A stretch of 64,000 nt of DNA. It comes from Glutamicibacter ardleyensis. Lineage in GTDB: Bacteria; Actinomycetota; Actinomycetes; Actinomycetales; Micrococcaceae. How positions within the stretch are numbered: position 1 is the first letter of the stretch; every line of letters begins with the position of its first letter. This document shows positions 25,624 to 35,148 of this stretch, piece by piece. A program made the translations under genes and the position numbers. The notes under the pieces are model-generated. The model saw nothing but the letters and a program-made list of their open reading frames with translations. It did no database searches and was not told the DNA's origin. The stretch spans positions 186,001 through 250,000 of the forward strand of contig NZ_BMKX01000004.1 of the NCBI RefSeq assembly GCF_014644555.1. Direction: 5' to 3'.

Positions 25624-25869
25624 TTAGGCCTGTGCTGCGGCGATGAAGTTCACTGCGTCGCCCACGGTCTTCAGGTTCTTGACCTCTTCGTCCGGGATCT
25701 TCACCTCGAACTTGTCTTCTGCCTCAACGACGATGGTCATCATCGAGATCGAGTCGATGTCCAGGTCTTCGGTGAAGGACTTGTCCATCTGCACGTCTGC
25801 AACGTCCAGGCCGGTCTCGGCGTTAACGATTTCGGCGAGGCCCGCCAGGATTTCTTCGGTGCTAGCCAT
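25624..25869 (-). CDS. acpP: Acyl carrier protein
   Basis: 81 residues from ATG 25869, preceded by AAAAGGAGCC. The phosphopantetheine attachment Ser40 is in DLDIDSISMM. Four-helix ACP with an acidic surface, full length. It carries growing acyl chains between FabD, FabH and FabF, whose genes surround it. An upstream in-frame extension of 14 residues is not part of the family and is rejected. Confidence 0.97.
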   Translation of the reverse strand: MASTEEILAGLAEIVNAETGLDVADVQMDKSFTEDLDIDSISMMTIVVEAEDKFEVKIPDEEVKNLKTVGDAVNFIAAAQA

Positions 25870-26002
25870 GGAATGGCTCCTTTTCTGATTGTGCCGGATG
25901 ATTCCGGCCATTGTGTGTGGCGCGCACCCGGTGTCGGGCGGTGCCGGTCTTAGTAAAATTTTACGCGCTGTTTCACGTCGGCTTTCGCCTTCGGTTTAAA
26001 GC

Positions 26003-27061
26003 TTAGGGCAGGAGGACTACTTGAGCGCCGAAGACAAGCCCGGCACCAAAACCAATCTGCAAAGCAAATTTTCCCGAAAGCTGCGGATGCGCTTTGCGCA
26101 TGCGGTCCATCGCCATTGGAATGGAGGCCGCAGAGGTGTTCCCGTTTTCGGCAATATCGCGGGCGACGAGCACCGTGTCGGGAAGTTTCAGTTGCTTGGC
26201 CAGCTCATCAATAATGCGCATATTCGCCTGATGTGGGATGAAGGCGGCCAAATCCTCGGCTTTAACTCCGGCCTCGGCTAACGCCTCACGGGCCATCTTC
26301 GCCATTTCCCAGACCGCCCAGCGGAACACCGTCTGGCCATCTTGGCGCAGCGTCGGCCACGGGTTAGCCAGCTCCTCAAGCGGTTCATCAACCGCCGATT
26401 CCAATAGCTCAGTGGCGCCGAGCAACGAATCGCGCAATTCAAGTTGTGAGTGGGTCATGCTGATTGCGTTCCATTTGGACCCATCCGAGCCCCACACCGA
26501 CGGGGAAATCCCCGGAACCGGTGACGCGCCGACGATCACCGCTCCGGCACCATCGCCAAGCAGGAAGGAAATGGTGCGCTCAGTATTGTCGATGTAATCC
26601 GAGAGCTTCTCCACACCGACCACCAACACGTGCTGAGCCAGCCCGGAGCGAACCAACGCGTCCGCCTGAGCGATCGCATAACAGTACCCGGCACACGCCG
26701 CGGAAATGTCATAGGCCGGAGCCGGGGTGGCGCCGAGCCGGTCGGCAAGCGCTGCGGCCGCCGACGGGGTGGCGTGCGGGAAGGTCACCGTCGCCACGAT
26801 GACCGTATCAAGCTGCGCGGCACTAATTCCGGCGTCTTCAAGGGCCGCTTGCGCCGCGCCCTGAGCCATATCCAACACCGAGGTGTTCGCGTCGGCGCGG
26901 TGCCGGGTGATGATGCCGGTGCGCTGGCGGATCCACTCATCGGAGGAGTCGATCCACTGGCAGACATCGTCATTGGTCACCACCACATCGGGGCGGAATG
27001 ACCCGGTGCCCAGAATCGCGCTATACGCGTTCGGGGTGGGGGTAAGTAGCTGCGGGCTCAT
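26003..27061 (-). CDS. fabH: Beta-ketoacyl-ACP synthase III
   Basis: 352 residues from ATG 27061, 8 bases after fabD. A longer in-frame version (from 27253) would overlap fabD by 190 bases and is rejected. FabH condenses an acyl-CoA starter with malonyl-ACP and so decides chain-starter type; in actinobacteria branched starters give iso/anteiso acids. Catalytic Cys123 (ISAACAGYCYA), His in IPHQANMRII and Asn in ENGNTSAASIP are all present. The end IGFGAGLVFGAQVVL is typical. Confidence 0.96.
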   Translation of the reverse strand: MSPQLLTPTPNAYSAILGTGSFRPDVVVTNDDVCQWIDSSDEWIRQRTGIITRHRADANTSVLDMAQGAAQAALEDAGISAAQLDTVIVATVTFPHATPSAAAALADRLGATPAPAYDISAACAGYCYAIAQADALVRSGLAQHVLVVGVEKLSDYIDNTERTISFLLGDGAGAVIVGASPVPGISPSVWGSDGSKWNAISMTHSQLELRDSLLGATELLESAVDEPLEELANPWPTLRQDGQTVFRWAVWEMAKMAREALAEAGVKAEDLAAFIPHQANMRIIDELAKQLKLPDTVLVARDIAENGNTSAASIPMAMDRMRKAHPQLSGKFALQIGFGAGLVFGAQVVLLP

Positions 27062-27069
27062 GAGGGTTC

Positions 27070-27993
27070 CTAGTGCCCGGCGTGCTCGGCGATAAATTCG
27101 CGGGCGGCATCCAACTCTGCCGGGCTTTTCAGCGCGAGGGTTTTCACGCCCTTCAGTCCGCGGCGGGCCAGACCCACCAGGGTTCCGGCCGGAGCAAGTT
27201 CTAGCACTCCGGTGACGCCTTGGGCGGCCAGGGTTTCCATGCACAGGTCCCAACGCACCGGGCGGGAGACCTGAGCGACCAAGGAAGCGAGGTTCGTGGC
27301 ACCATCGGTCACGGGCGCGCCATCAAAGTTGGAGAGCAATGTCAGTTGTGGGTTTTGCGGTGACAGGCTGGAGGAGAGTTCTTGAAGAACCCCCACTGCC
27401 GGCTGCATGTGGCTGGTGTGGAAGGCGCCTGCGACCTTCAACGGGATCACTCGGGCCTTCGCTGGTGGGTTGGCGACCAGGGCTTCAAGCTGCTCTAGGG
27501 TGCCGGCCGCGACCGTTTGTCCGCCGCCGTTGGCGTTGGCTGGGGTCAAGCCGAGCTCGCTGAGCTTGGCGAGGACCTCTTCCGGGTCTCCGCCAAGTAC
27601 CGCGGCCATGCCGGTGGGGGTGGTGGCTGCGGCCTGAGCCATGGCGTTGGCGCGTTCCCGTACAAAAGTCAGCGCATCGGTTTCGCTCAAGGCGCCGGCT
27701 AAGGCGGAGGCGGTAATTTCGCCGACCGAGTGTCCGGCAAGGATCGCACCGGCAGGCAAGGAATCGCCAAAGAGTGCGCGGGCGCTCACCAGTCCGGCGG
27801 CGACGATCAAGGGCTGCGCGACGGCGGTGTCCTTGATGGTCTCCTCGTCGGAGGTGGTTCCGTGGGCGAGAAGATCGCGCCCGGTGATGTCGCCCAGCGC
27901 CGTTAAATGGTCGCGAACGCCATCAACTTCGAGCCAGTCGGTGAGAAAACCTGGGGTCTGGGAGCCCTGTCCGGGGCAAACGATTGCTAACAC
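27070..27993 (-). CDS. fabD: Malonyl-CoA:ACP transacylase
   Basis: 307 residues. The N-terminus MLAIVCPGQGSQTPGFL holds the oxyanion QGSQ motif, and the catalytic Ser89 is in LAGHSVGEITA. The catalytic His is in VAGAFHTSHMQPA. FabD loads malonyl groups on ACP. First gene of the fab operon; the 172-base gap upstream separates it from the PucR-type regulator and holds a 7+7 inverted repeat (28070-28088) next to a plausible promoter. Confidence 0.96.
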   Translation of the reverse strand: MLAIVCPGQGSQTPGFLTDWLEVDGVRDHLTALGDITGRDLLAHGTTSDEETIKDTAVAQPLIVAAGLVSARALFGDSLPAGAILAGHSVGEITASALAGALSETDALTFVRERANAMAQAAATTPTGMAAVLGGDPEEVLAKLSELGLTPANANGGGQTVAAGTLEQLEALVANPPAKARVIPLKVAGAFHTSHMQPAVGVLQELSSSLSPQNPQLTLLSNFDGAPVTDGATNLASLVAQVSRPVRWDLCMETLAAQGVTGVLELAPAGTLVGLARRGLKGVKTLALKSPAELDAAREFIAEHAGH

Positions 27994-28069
27994 TCTTACA
28001 GCTTTCCAAATAGTTGTGGCGTCACGCGCGGTATTTGCGTACCAAGCTCGCGGTGCCTCTTTGTAGGAA

Positions 28070-28088
28070 CTCTACAAAAGCTTAGCGT
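28070..28088. promoter_or_regulatory. Inverted repeat in the fabD promoter region, candidate operator
   Basis: Perfect arms TTTGTAG and CTACAAA around five bases, 77 bases upstream of fabD. On the minus strand it lies just after a plausible promoter (TTTACA, 19-base spacer, TACGCT). A repressor or activator of fatty-acid synthesis, for example the neighbouring PucR-type protein, could bind; this is inference. Confidence 0.45.
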
Positions 28089-28165
28089 AACCCGAAGATA
28101 AAAACCCATGTAAAGCGCCTGTGTTGCGGTTCGGGGACTGTGTGTTCCCCATAAAATTGGCTGAT

Positions 28166-29374
28166 TTAGCCCGGTTCGTTCAGCCGGCCCAGTACCAGTG
28201 CGCTGTGCAGCACAAATGCGTCACGCGCCACCAAGGGATCCCAACCGGTTACCTCGGAAACACGCTTGAGCCGGTAACGCACGGTATTGGCGTGCACAAA
28301 AAGTTCTCGCGCGGTGCCCTCCAGCGAGTGGCCGAGCGCAAGGTAACTGGACAGCGTCTGCAGCAGCCCGTTTCCGGCGTGCACCAGTGGCTGATAAACG
28401 CGTTCGATGAGCGCGGTGCGCGCCAGCGGGTCACCGTTAAACACCCGTTCGGGCCACAGGTCATCGGCGTCTACCGGCACCGGCGCCTGCTCCCAGGCGC
28501 GGGCCGCACCGTAGCCTGCCACCGCGGCGCTCGCGGCGGTATGCATCTGGCTGACGGTGCTCGCCAGCGGGGAATAGACGATCGGCCCGGGTCCAAAAAA
28601 CCGGGCAAAGCGGGTGAGGTCCGCTTCCTCAAATTTGGTGTCCGAAAGCATCAGGATCGCCCGATCTCCGAGCACCCCCACCAGCGAGTCGCTGGCGTAG
28701 CGTTGCGCCACCCGGCGCAGCGCCGCAACAAAGGTGACCGAGCTGGACGCCGGGGTCGCGCCGACCATGATGCGAATGTTCTTCTGCGACTTCCAGCCGA
28801 TCGCCGCGATCCTGGAGGACAGCGAGTCCTGAGATTCGCCATGCAGTACCGCATCGACCACGTGCGCTTCTAGCCGGGAATCCCAGGCGCCGCGGGTCTC
28901 GGCGGCCCGCGCATACACATCGGCGGCGGCGAAGGCCACCTCGCGGGAGTAGCGAAGTACCGCCTCGCGCAGTTGTGCCTGTTCGTTCTCGGCCGCGATA
29001 TCCGGCACCTGGGATTCGACAACCTCCACGATGGTGCGCAGCAACGCCAACGCTTTTTGCAGCGAGATGGAGCGGGTCAGCTCGCTCGGGGCGGCGCCAA
29101 AGACGTCGTTCATGACCCAAGCCGGGGTGGATTCGGGCTCCTCGTACCAGGTGACAAAGGTGGAGATGCCCTTTTGCGCGACGAGTCCCAGGGCCGCGCG
29201 TTCGGCCGGTTCTAAGGAGCGGTACCAGGGTAGCGATTGGTCCAGGTATTTCAGCGCCGTGGTGGACAGCACGCCCAGATGGCTTTTGAGCCGGCGAATA
29301 GTTTCTGCGGTGGGCTTGGGCACTCGCACAGCGCGCGAGCGCACACCCGATGTGGGCTCGACCTGAGGACTCAT
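28166..29374 (-). CDS. PucR-type transcriptional regulator of the fab operon (FasR-like)
   Basis: 402 residues from ATG 29374; ATG 29386 and TTG 29392 are alternative starts and no strong ribosome site decides. No N-terminal DNA-binding domain; the middle is a GGDEF-like/CdaR region and the C-terminus, about 340-400, is a PucR helix-turn-helix (LLQTLSSYLALGHSLEGTARELFVHANTVRYRLKRVSEVTGWD). Regulators of this family sit beside fabD in Streptomyces (FasR/FabR type) and Mycobacterium (Rv2242, between aceE and fabD), where they act on fatty-acid genes. Here it lies between fabD and aceE in the same order and should set fatty-acid synthesis in response to acyl supply. Confidence 0.9.
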   Translation of the reverse strand: MSPQVEPTSGVRSRAVRVPKPTAETIRRLKSHLGVLSTTALKYLDQSLPWYRSLEPAERAALGLVAQKGISTFVTWYEEPESTPAWVMNDVFGAAPSELTRSISLQKALALLRTIVEVVESQVPDIAAENEQAQLREAVLRYSREVAFAAADVYARAAETRGAWDSRLEAHVVDAVLHGESQDSLSSRIAAIGWKSQKNIRIMVGATPASSSVTFVAALRRVAQRYASDSLVGVLGDRAILMLSDTKFEEADLTRFARFFGPGPIVYSPLASTVSQMHTAASAAVAGYGAARAWEQAPVPVDADDLWPERVFNGDPLARTALIERVYQPLVHAGNGLLQTLSSYLALGHSLEGTARELFVHANTVRYRLKRVSEVTGWDPLVARDAFVLHSALVLGRLNEPG

Positions 29375-29423
29375 GGTTTCAAGCATACGCAAAAAATGTG
29401 CCTACGCGCCGGTAGTTAAATGC

Positions 29424-29466
29424 GGCGGGCGCCAAGCCACCGGTGAAAGGTGGCTTGGCGCCCGCC
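29424..29466. terminator. Terminator after aceE
   Basis: Perfect 18-base arms (GGCGGGCGCCAAGCCACC and its complement) with a seven-base loop, 28 bases downstream of the aceE stop on the minus strand. It insulates the regulator gene from aceE transcription. Confidence 0.88.
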
Positions 29467-29494
29467 AAACAAACAAGAACTAGCTCCGCGTCAC

Positions 29495-32239
29495 TTACGC
29501 GTCGCCGCCCGCGTTACCGGAAGTTCCGGCATTTGGGTTGTTCAGGTCGTACTTTGCGTGAGCCTTTACCGCGGTATCGGCCGGGATCTCGCCGCGTTCT
29601 GCCAGCGAGGCCAAGGTCTTCACTACCAGGGTGTGCGAGTCGATCTTGAAGAAACGACGCGCCGCGGCACGGGTATCGGAGAAGCCGAATCCGTCCGCGC
29701 CCAAGGTGTGGAATTCACCTGGCACGTAAGGGCGGATCTGCTCCGGCACCGCACGCATGTAGTCGGTGGTGGCGATGACCGGACCGGTGGTGGACTGCAA
29801 CTTGGAGGTCACAAACGGTACCGGGCGAGCCTTGGACGGATCGACCAGCACCTTCTCATCGGCGATCTGGCCCTCGCGCGCCAACTCGTTCCAGGAGGTG
29901 ACCGACCAGACATCGGCGGACACGCCCCACTCCTCGGCCAGGATCTGCTGGGCCTCGATAGCCCACGCCAGCGCCACGCCGGAGGCGAGCAGCTGGGCGC
30001 GCGGCCCGTCGGTGGTCGCTTCCTTCAGCAGGTAGATACCCTTTACGATGCCTTCAACGTCGACGTTTTCAGGCTCGGCAGGCTGGCTGATCGGCTCGTT
30101 GTACACGGTGATGTAGTACATCACGTTGGGATCCGAGTGCGTGCCACCGTACATGCGTTCAAGGCCCGAGCGCATGATGTGCCCGATCTCGTAACCGTAG
30201 GCCGGGTCGTAGGCGACCACTGCCGGGTTGGTAGCGGCTAGCAGCGGCGAGTGGCCGTCCGCGTGCTGCAAACCTTCACCGGTCAGCGTGGTGCGTCCTG
30301 CGGTGGCGCCGATGATGAAGCCACGGGTCATCTGGTCAGCGGCGGCCCAGAACTGGTCGCCGGTGCGCTGGAAACCGAACATCGAGTAGAACACGTAGAT
30401 CGGGATCAACGGTTCATCGTGCGTGGAGTAGCTGGTGCCGGCGGCGGTGAAGGCCGCCACGGCGCCTGCCTCGTTGATGCCCGGGTGGATCAGCTGACCG
30501 CTGGCCGACTCCTTGTACGCCAACACCAGATCACGGTCTACCGACAGGTAATTCTGTCCGGCAGGGTTGTAGATCTTGGCGGTAGGGAAGAAGGAGTCCA
30601 TGCCGAAGGTGCGCGACTCATCGGGCACGATCGGCACGATGCGGTGACCGAAGTCCTTGTCACGCATCAGGTCCTTGAGCAGACGCACAAAGGCCATGGT
30701 GGTGGCGGCCTGCTGCTTGCCCGAACCACGCTTAGCGAAGGCGTACGCCTTATCGCCTGGCAGGTGGATCTTGGAGCTGGTTTCCTTACGGCGCGTTGGC
30801 ACCGCGCCGCCCAGTTCGCTGCGGCGTTCCATCATGTACTTGTACTCCGCCGAGTCGTTGCCCGGGTGGTAGTACGGCGGCATGTATGGATCGGCTTCGA
30901 GCTGCTCGTCGGTGATCGGGATGCGCAGGTGATCGCGGAAGCCCTTGAGGTCCTCCAAGGTCAGCTTCTTCATCTGGTGGGTCGCGTTACGCGCCTCGAA
31001 GTGCGTGCCCAGGCCGTAGCCCTTGACCGTCTTGGCCAGGATGACCGTTGGCTTGCCCTTAAACTCGGTGGCTGCCTTATAGGCCGCGTAGACCTTGTGG
31101 TAGTCGTGACCGCCGCGCTTCAGGTTCCAGATCTCGTCGTCGCTCATATCCGCGACGAGTTCCTTGGTTTCTGGACGCTGACCGAAGAAGTGCTCGCGAA
31201 CGAACGCACCGGACTCGGCCTTGTAGGTCTGGTAGTCGCCATCCGGGGTCTGGTTCATCACGTCGACCAGGGCGCCATTTGGATCTTCTTCGAGCAGGGC
31301 ATCCCACTCGCGACCCCAAACCACCTTGATGACGTTCCAGCCCGCACCGCGGAAGAATGCCTCAAGTTCCTGCATGATCTTGCCGTTACCGCGGACCGGG
31401 CCGTCGAGGCGCTGCAGGTTGCAGTTGATCACGAAGGTCAGGTTGTCCAGCTTCTCGTTGGCAGCAAGCTGCAAGAAGCCGCGTGACTCTGGCTCGTCCA
31501 TTTCGCCGTCGCCCAGGTAGGCCCAGACGTGCTGGTCACTGGTGTCCTTGATGCCACGGTTGTGGATGTAGCGGTTCAGCTGTGCCTGGTAGATGGCGTT
31601 GGCTGGGCCGATCCCCATCGACACGGTCGGGAACTGCCAGAAGTCTGGCATCGAACGCGGGTGTGGGTAGGAAGGCAGTGCGTGGCCTTCTTTGGACTTC
31701 TCCTGGCGGAAGCCGTCCATATCTTCTTCGCTCAAGCGTCCTTCGAGGAAGGCGCGGGCGTACATGCCGGGGGATGCGTGGCCCTGGAAGAAGACCTGAT
31801 CGCCGCCGCCCGGGTGGTCCTTGCCGCGGAAGAAGTGGTTAAAGCCAACCTCGTACAAGGTGGCTGCGCCTGCGTAGGTGGAGATGTGTCCGCCGACGCC
31901 GACGCCTGGGCGCTGGCCGCGGTGCACCATAATGGCTGCGTTCCAGCGCATGTACGCGCGGAAACGGCGTTCTACGGACTCATCGCCCGGGAATTCTGGT
32001 TCCTGATCCACCGGAATCGTGTTCACGTAGTCGGTGGTGGTCACCATGGGGACGCCAACGGACTTGGCGCCGGCACGCTGCAACAGCGAGCGGATGATGA
32101 ACTGAGCACGTTCGGTGCCCTGGGATTCGACCAGTGAGTCGAATGAGTCCAACCATTCCTGAGTTTCCTCAGGATCCCGATCAGAAAGCTGGTAAGTCAA
32201 ACCACTACGGATCTGGGAGATGTGTTCCTCTACAGCCAC
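29495..32239 (-). CDS. aceE: Pyruvate dehydrogenase E1 component (homodimeric type)
   Basis: 914 residues from the GTG at 32239, which has AAGGAG 6 bases upstream; the track-like extension to 32272 is not family sequence. E1 decarboxylates pyruvate with thiamine diphosphate and passes the acetyl group to lipoyl-E2. The thiamine-diphosphate motif is clear: [12 protein letters not shown] followed by [12 protein letters not shown] (about 240-280). N-terminal segment [19 protein letters not shown] is the typical E2-binding end. Length matches the E. coli/actinobacterial single-chain E1 (about 900). E2 and E3 genes are not in this window. It supplies acetyl-CoA to the adjacent fatty-acid genes; the neighbourhood is as in Mycobacterium. 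Confidence 0.97.
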   Translation of the reverse strand: MAVEEHISQIRSGLTYQLSDRDPEETQEWLDSFDSLVESQGTERAQFIIRSLLQRAGAKSVGVPMVTTTDYVNTIPVDQEPEFPGDESVERRFRAYMRWNAAIMVHRGQRPGVGVGGHISTYAGAATLYEVGFNHFFRGKDHPGGGDQVFFQGHASPGMYARAFLEGRLSEEDMDGFRQEKSKEGHALPSYPHPRSMPDFWQFPTVSMGIGPANAIYQAQLNRYIHNRGIKDTSDQHVWAYLGDGEMDEPESRGFLQLAANEKLDNLTFVINCNLQRLDGPVRGNGKIMQELEAFFRGAGWNVIKVVWGREWDALLEEDPNGALVDVMNQTPDGDYQTYKAESGAFVREHFFGQRPETKELVADMSDDEIWNLKRGGHDYHKVYAAYKAATEFKGKPTVILAKTVKGYGLGTHFEARNATHQMKKLTLEDLKGFRDHLRIPITDEQLEADPYMPPYYHPGNDSAEYKYMMERRSELGGAVPTRRKETSSKIHLPGDKAYAFAKRGSGKQQAATTMAFVRLLKDLMRDKDFGHRIVPIVPDESRTFGMDSFFPTAKIYNPAGQNYLSVDRDLVLAYKESASGQLIHPGINEAGAVAAFTAAGTSYSTHDEPLIPIYVFYSMFGFQRTGDQFWAAADQMTRGFIIGATAGRTTLTGEGLQHADGHSPLLAATNPAVVAYDPAYGYEIGHIMRSGLERMYGGTHSDPNVMYYITVYNEPISQPAEPENVDVEGIVKGIYLLKEATTDGPRAQLLASGVALAWAIEAQQILAEEWGVSADVWSVTSWNELAREGQIADEKVLVDPSKARPVPFVTSKLQSTTGPVIATTDYMRAVPEQIRPYVPGEFHTLGADGFGFSDTRAAARRFFKIDSHTLVVKTLASLAERGEIPADTAVKAHAKYDLNNPNAGTSGNAGGDA

Positions 32240-32600
32240 GGAAGCTCCTTGATTGAATTGCGGCTCCGGCACGTTGGTCTGAGTTTCGGACCGTGTGACG
32301 GGTTGGGACTACGAGAGCGGCGCGCTTGAGTGACGTGTGCGTCTCGTTTCAACCCATACTCTAGTTCTTATAGGGATGTGAAAAGTACAGTTTTTTGACG
32401 CAAAAAGCCCTTAAATCTGACTTATAGAGTGACATATGCAACTCGGTACAGGAGCTAGGTACATAATGCTCATGTAAGGATGAGGTGAGTCACGAGTTCA
32501 CGCGATAGAATTACCGGCGTGTTACGTCCTTAGCGCTTGAATGGGAAGACAAAAGAGTGTTTTGTTGTTAGTAACGCTTTGTAACAGCAGGAGGAATGAA
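32240..32600. promoter_or_regulatory. Divergent promoter region aceE / DUF3052
   Basis: 361 bases without a gene. It must hold both promoters. AT-rich elements (TTATAG at about 32368 and 32422) could be -10 boxes, but I cannot fix the starts of transcription. No clear inverted repeat stood out. Confidence 0.4.
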
Positions 32601-33017
32601 GTGAGCGACGCCGTATCGGCAAACCTGGAACCCGCGAAGAACTTGGGTTTCAAAGATGAAGACCTTATTCAGGAACTGGGCTATGACGAAGACGTGGACT
32701 TCGGTCTTCGTGATGCTATCGAGGACCTGATCGGTTCAGATTTGCTCACCGAAGAAGACCACGACGTAGTCGACGCAGTCATTTTCTGGTGGCGCGACGG
32801 CGACGGAGACTTAGTCGACGCTCTGATGGATTCATTGGAATGCCTTGATGAAGGTGGCATTGTTTGGCTACTTACCCCTAAACAGGGTCGTAGCGGACAC
32901 GTGTCCCCAACCCAGATTCAACAGGATGCTCCCACCGCGGGGCTTCATGTCACTACAACTGAGGGTGTCTCAGAGGATTGGTCCGCCATCCGTCTAGCAC
33001 CACGCAAGAAGCACTAA
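32601..33017 (+). CDS. DUF3052 family protein
   Basis: 138 residues from GTG 32601 behind a strong ribosome site (CAGGAGGAATGAA); an upstream in-frame start would add 20 unrelated residues. Very acidic N-terminal half (DEDLIQELGYDEDVDFGLRDAIEDLIGSDLL) and the motif VDAVIFWWRDGDGDLVDALMD. DUF3052 is an actinobacterial family of unknown function; in Mycobacterium it lies beside ahpE and aceE as here (Rv2239c region). Its stop overlaps the peroxiredoxin start by one base (TAATG), so the two are coupled and a link with oxidative stress is likely but unproven. Confidence 0.9.
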   Translation: MSDAVSANLEPAKNLGFKDEDLIQELGYDEDVDFGLRDAIEDLIGSDLLTEEDHDVVDAVIFWWRDGDGDLVDALMDSLECLDEGGIVWLLTPKQGRSGHVSPTQIQQDAPTAGLHVTTTEGVSEDWSAIRLAPRKKH

Positions 33018-33469
33018 TGATCGAAACAGGTTCACGCCTGTTCGATTTCTCGCTGGAAAACCAGTACGGCGAAACTATCACCAGCACCCAGCTCGCTTCG
33101 GGCAGGGTGCTGGTGGTTTTTTACCCCTGGGCATTTTCCCGCGTCTGCGGATCTGAACTGGCACAAATTCAAGAACATCACCAAGAGTTCCTCGACGCGA
33201 ACGTACGGGTGGTGGCGATCTCCGTGGACCATAAGTTCACGCTGCGTAGCTACGCCGAACAGCTTGGCGTCGAGTTTGAACTGCTCGCCGATTTCTGGCC
33301 GCACGGTGCGGTCGCCAAGGCGGCCGGCGCATTTGATGAGGCTAAGGGAGTGGCTACACGCCTCTCGCTGTACCTGATCGACGGGGTGGTGCGCCACGTT
33401 TTTAGTAGTCCAATGACCGAGCCGCGCAGCCTGAAGGCATATCAAGAGGTCATTACGAGCCTGACGTGA
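33017..33469 (+). CDS. AhpE-like peroxiredoxin
   Basis: 150 residues from ATG 33017. Thioredoxin fold with the peroxidatic Cys in FYPWAFSRVCGSELAQIQ (about residue 45); the usual PxxxTxxC reads PWAFSRVC, so the conserved Thr is replaced by Ser. No obvious resolving Cys, thus a 1-Cys type like mycobacterial AhpE (Rv2238c), which reduces peroxides with help of mycothiol/mycoredoxin. Other landmarks: VVAISVDHKFTLRSYAEQLGVEFELLADFWPHG. Coupled to DUF3052. Confidence 0.93.
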   Translation: MIETGSRLFDFSLENQYGETITSTQLASGRVLVVFYPWAFSRVCGSELAQIQEHHQEFLDANVRVVAISVDHKFTLRSYAEQLGVEFELLADFWPHGAVAKAAGAFDEAKGVATRLSLYLIDGVVRHVFSSPMTEPRSLKAYQEVITSLT

Positions 33470-33573
33470 CGTAGCTCGTCTGGCACGTTCGGCTCTCGAT
33501 TTGCGCGAAGAGAAAATAACCGGTAAATTTATCTCTCGTTGGCTTGGAGAAATGCAAGACAGCATAAAGGTTT

Positions 33574-33649
33574 GGGCCTTTAGCTCAGCTGGTAGAGCGT
33601 CACGTTTACACCGTGAATGTCATCGGTTCGATCCCGGTAGGGCCCACCA
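33574..33649 (+). tRNA. tRNA-Val (anticodon TAC), first copy
   Basis: 76 bases including encoded CCA. Acceptor GGGCCTT pairs with AGGGCCC; D-arm GCTCAGCTGGTAGAGC; anticodon stem TCACG/CGTGA around loop TTTACAC (anticodon TAC, reads GUA); T-arm ATCGG-TTCGATC-CCGGT. Sequence identical to the second copy at 35070. Followed at once by a hairpin terminator. Confidence 0.97.
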
Positions 33650-33652
33650 AGC

Positions 33653-33698
33653 AAAACCCGCTTCACCGCATCTACGGATGAGGAGAAGCGGGTTTTTT
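33653..33698 (+). terminator. Terminator of tRNA-Val copy 1
   Basis: Outer arms AAAACCCGCTTC and GAAGCGGGTTTT with an inner CATC/GATG pair and a run of six T. The outer arms are the same as in the terminator of the second tRNA copy, the centre differs, so tRNA and terminator were duplicated together. Confidence 0.93.
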
Positions 33699-33933
33699 GT
33701 TGTGCACCGGCTGACGCTGCGGCTTCCAGTGAGAACATCGGTTCTCGGAAGTGGGAACAGGCGGAGCTTGTGGACTGAACATGCCGCGGAGGCCTGGGGA
33801 TATGCGTTCGAAACCGGGGGAGCATCACAGAGTTCAGTGGAATAGGTTCCTCTTCGGCTTGGTTGTTACTAGCGAGCGTCCCTATTTTCTCTGCAGGGTT
33901 GATTCTGCAAAGCCGCAAACTTAAGGAAACGAT

Positions 33934-34917
33934 TTGCCTGTCCCGTTGAGCATTCTTGATCTTGCCTCTATCTCTGAAGGTTCCACCGCGCGCGAGGGAA
34001 TTGCCGCGTCGATGAATACCGCACGCCTGGCGGATGAACTTGGCTACCATCGGCTGTGGTTTGCCGAACACCACAACACGGCAAATCTCGCTTCCAGCGC
34101 CACCGCGTTGCTCATTTCACAGGCAGCCTCGGTCACGGAGCGGATCCGGGTGGGTTCTGGCGGCGTGATGCTGCCCAACCACTCTCCGCTGATGGTCGCC
34201 GAGCAGTACGGCACCTTGGCAAACATCCACGGCGATCGGATCGATCTGGGCCTTGGCCGAGCACCGGGAACGGATGGCATGACCGCGCAGGCGCTGAGCC
34301 GTTCGTCGGCCGAGCCGCAAGAATTTGCGCGGAGCATTTATGACCTGCAGGGCTGGTTCGGGCAGAGCGGCACGGCCCACAGCATGCCGATTGTCTCTGC
34401 CGTATCGGCCGGTATGAACGTGCCGATTTGGGTGCTTGGCTCCACGGTTAATGGTGCGTCTATTGCCGGCCAATTGGGTCTGCCATTTTCTATCGCGTCG
34501 CACTTCGCTCCGGAGCAGGTTGACCACGCGCTGAAAGTTTACCGCGACGCATTTAATCCCGAAGCGGTGACGGCCCAGATCGACAAGCCCTACGTGATGG
34601 CTGGTATCAACGTGATGGTCGCAGACACCGACGCTGAGGCTGAGCGGGAATTCACTGTGGTCGAGCAGATGTTCCAGGATGTTCTGCGCGGAAAATCACG
34701 CAAGCTGCAGCCTCCGGTAGACCCTGAAACGCTGGCAAGCCATGGCGGAAGCCCGATGCTGAAAATCAAAGCGGTGGGCGCTGCGCCGAAGGTCAAGGCC
34801 GAGCTGGATGCGTTTGTGCAGCGCACCGGTGCCGACGAACTGATTACGACGACCTACGCCTTCGATCCAGCCGTGCGCGACCACTCGCTGAAACTTCTGG
34901 CGCAGCTCTGGTTCTAA
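33934..34917 (+). CDS. LLM-class flavin-dependent oxidoreductase (luciferase-like)
   Basis: 327 residues, TTG start at 33934 behind TAAGGAAAC. Bacterial luciferase-like TIM barrel of the MsnO8 type: N-terminus VPLSILDLASISEG, then YHRLWFAEHHNTANLASSAT, the flavin/phosphate segment IRVGSGGVMLPNHSPLMVAEQYGTL and RIDLGLGRAPGTD. Such enzymes use reduced FMN from a partner reductase; substrate unknown. The gene is alone between two identical tRNA-Val genes, a setting typical of inserted or recombining DNA, but its base composition is like the host. Confidence 0.92.
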   Translation: MPVPLSILDLASISEGSTAREGIAASMNTARLADELGYHRLWFAEHHNTANLASSATALLISQAASVTERIRVGSGGVMLPNHSPLMVAEQYGTLANIHGDRIDLGLGRAPGTDGMTAQALSRSSAEPQEFARSIYDLQGWFGQSGTAHSMPIVSAVSAGMNVPIWVLGSTVNGASIAGQLGLPFSIASHFAPEQVDHALKVYRDAFNPEAVTAQIDKPYVMAGINVMVADTDAEAEREFTVVEQMFQDVLRGKSRKLQPPVDPETLASHGGSPMLKIKAVGAAPKVKAELDAFVQRTGADELITTTYAFDPAVRDHSLKLLAQLWF

Positions 34918-35069
34918 ACGTTTCACCCGAGCGTGCGTCTGCCGCGGGCCGAGAACTAATCGCCTCGCGGGAGATGCACGTCACTGCAAACTGATTTGCG
35001 CCGATGGGTTTTCACCAGTAAAGTTATTCCCTGTTGGCAAGAAGTTATTTCTTCGCTCAACGATGGTAA

Positions 35070-35145
35070 GGGCCTTTAGCTCAGCTGGTAGAGCGTCACG
35101 TTTACACCGTGAATGTCATCGGTTCGATCCCGGTAGGGCCCACCA
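35070..35145 (+). tRNA. tRNA-Val (anticodon TAC), second copy
   Basis: 76 bases, identical to the copy at 33574 (including CCA); the two starts are 1496 bases apart. All stems pair and the anticodon loop TTTACAC gives anticodon TAC. Upstream flanks of the two copies differ, downstream hairpins are alike. The AT-rich DUF262 gene begins 274 bases downstream. Confidence 0.97.
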
Positions 35146-35148
35146 ATC

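Noticed and set aside
30251-31486. 411-codon plus-strand frame opposite aceE
   Set aside because: A shadow of the highly biased aceE codons; no family resemblance.
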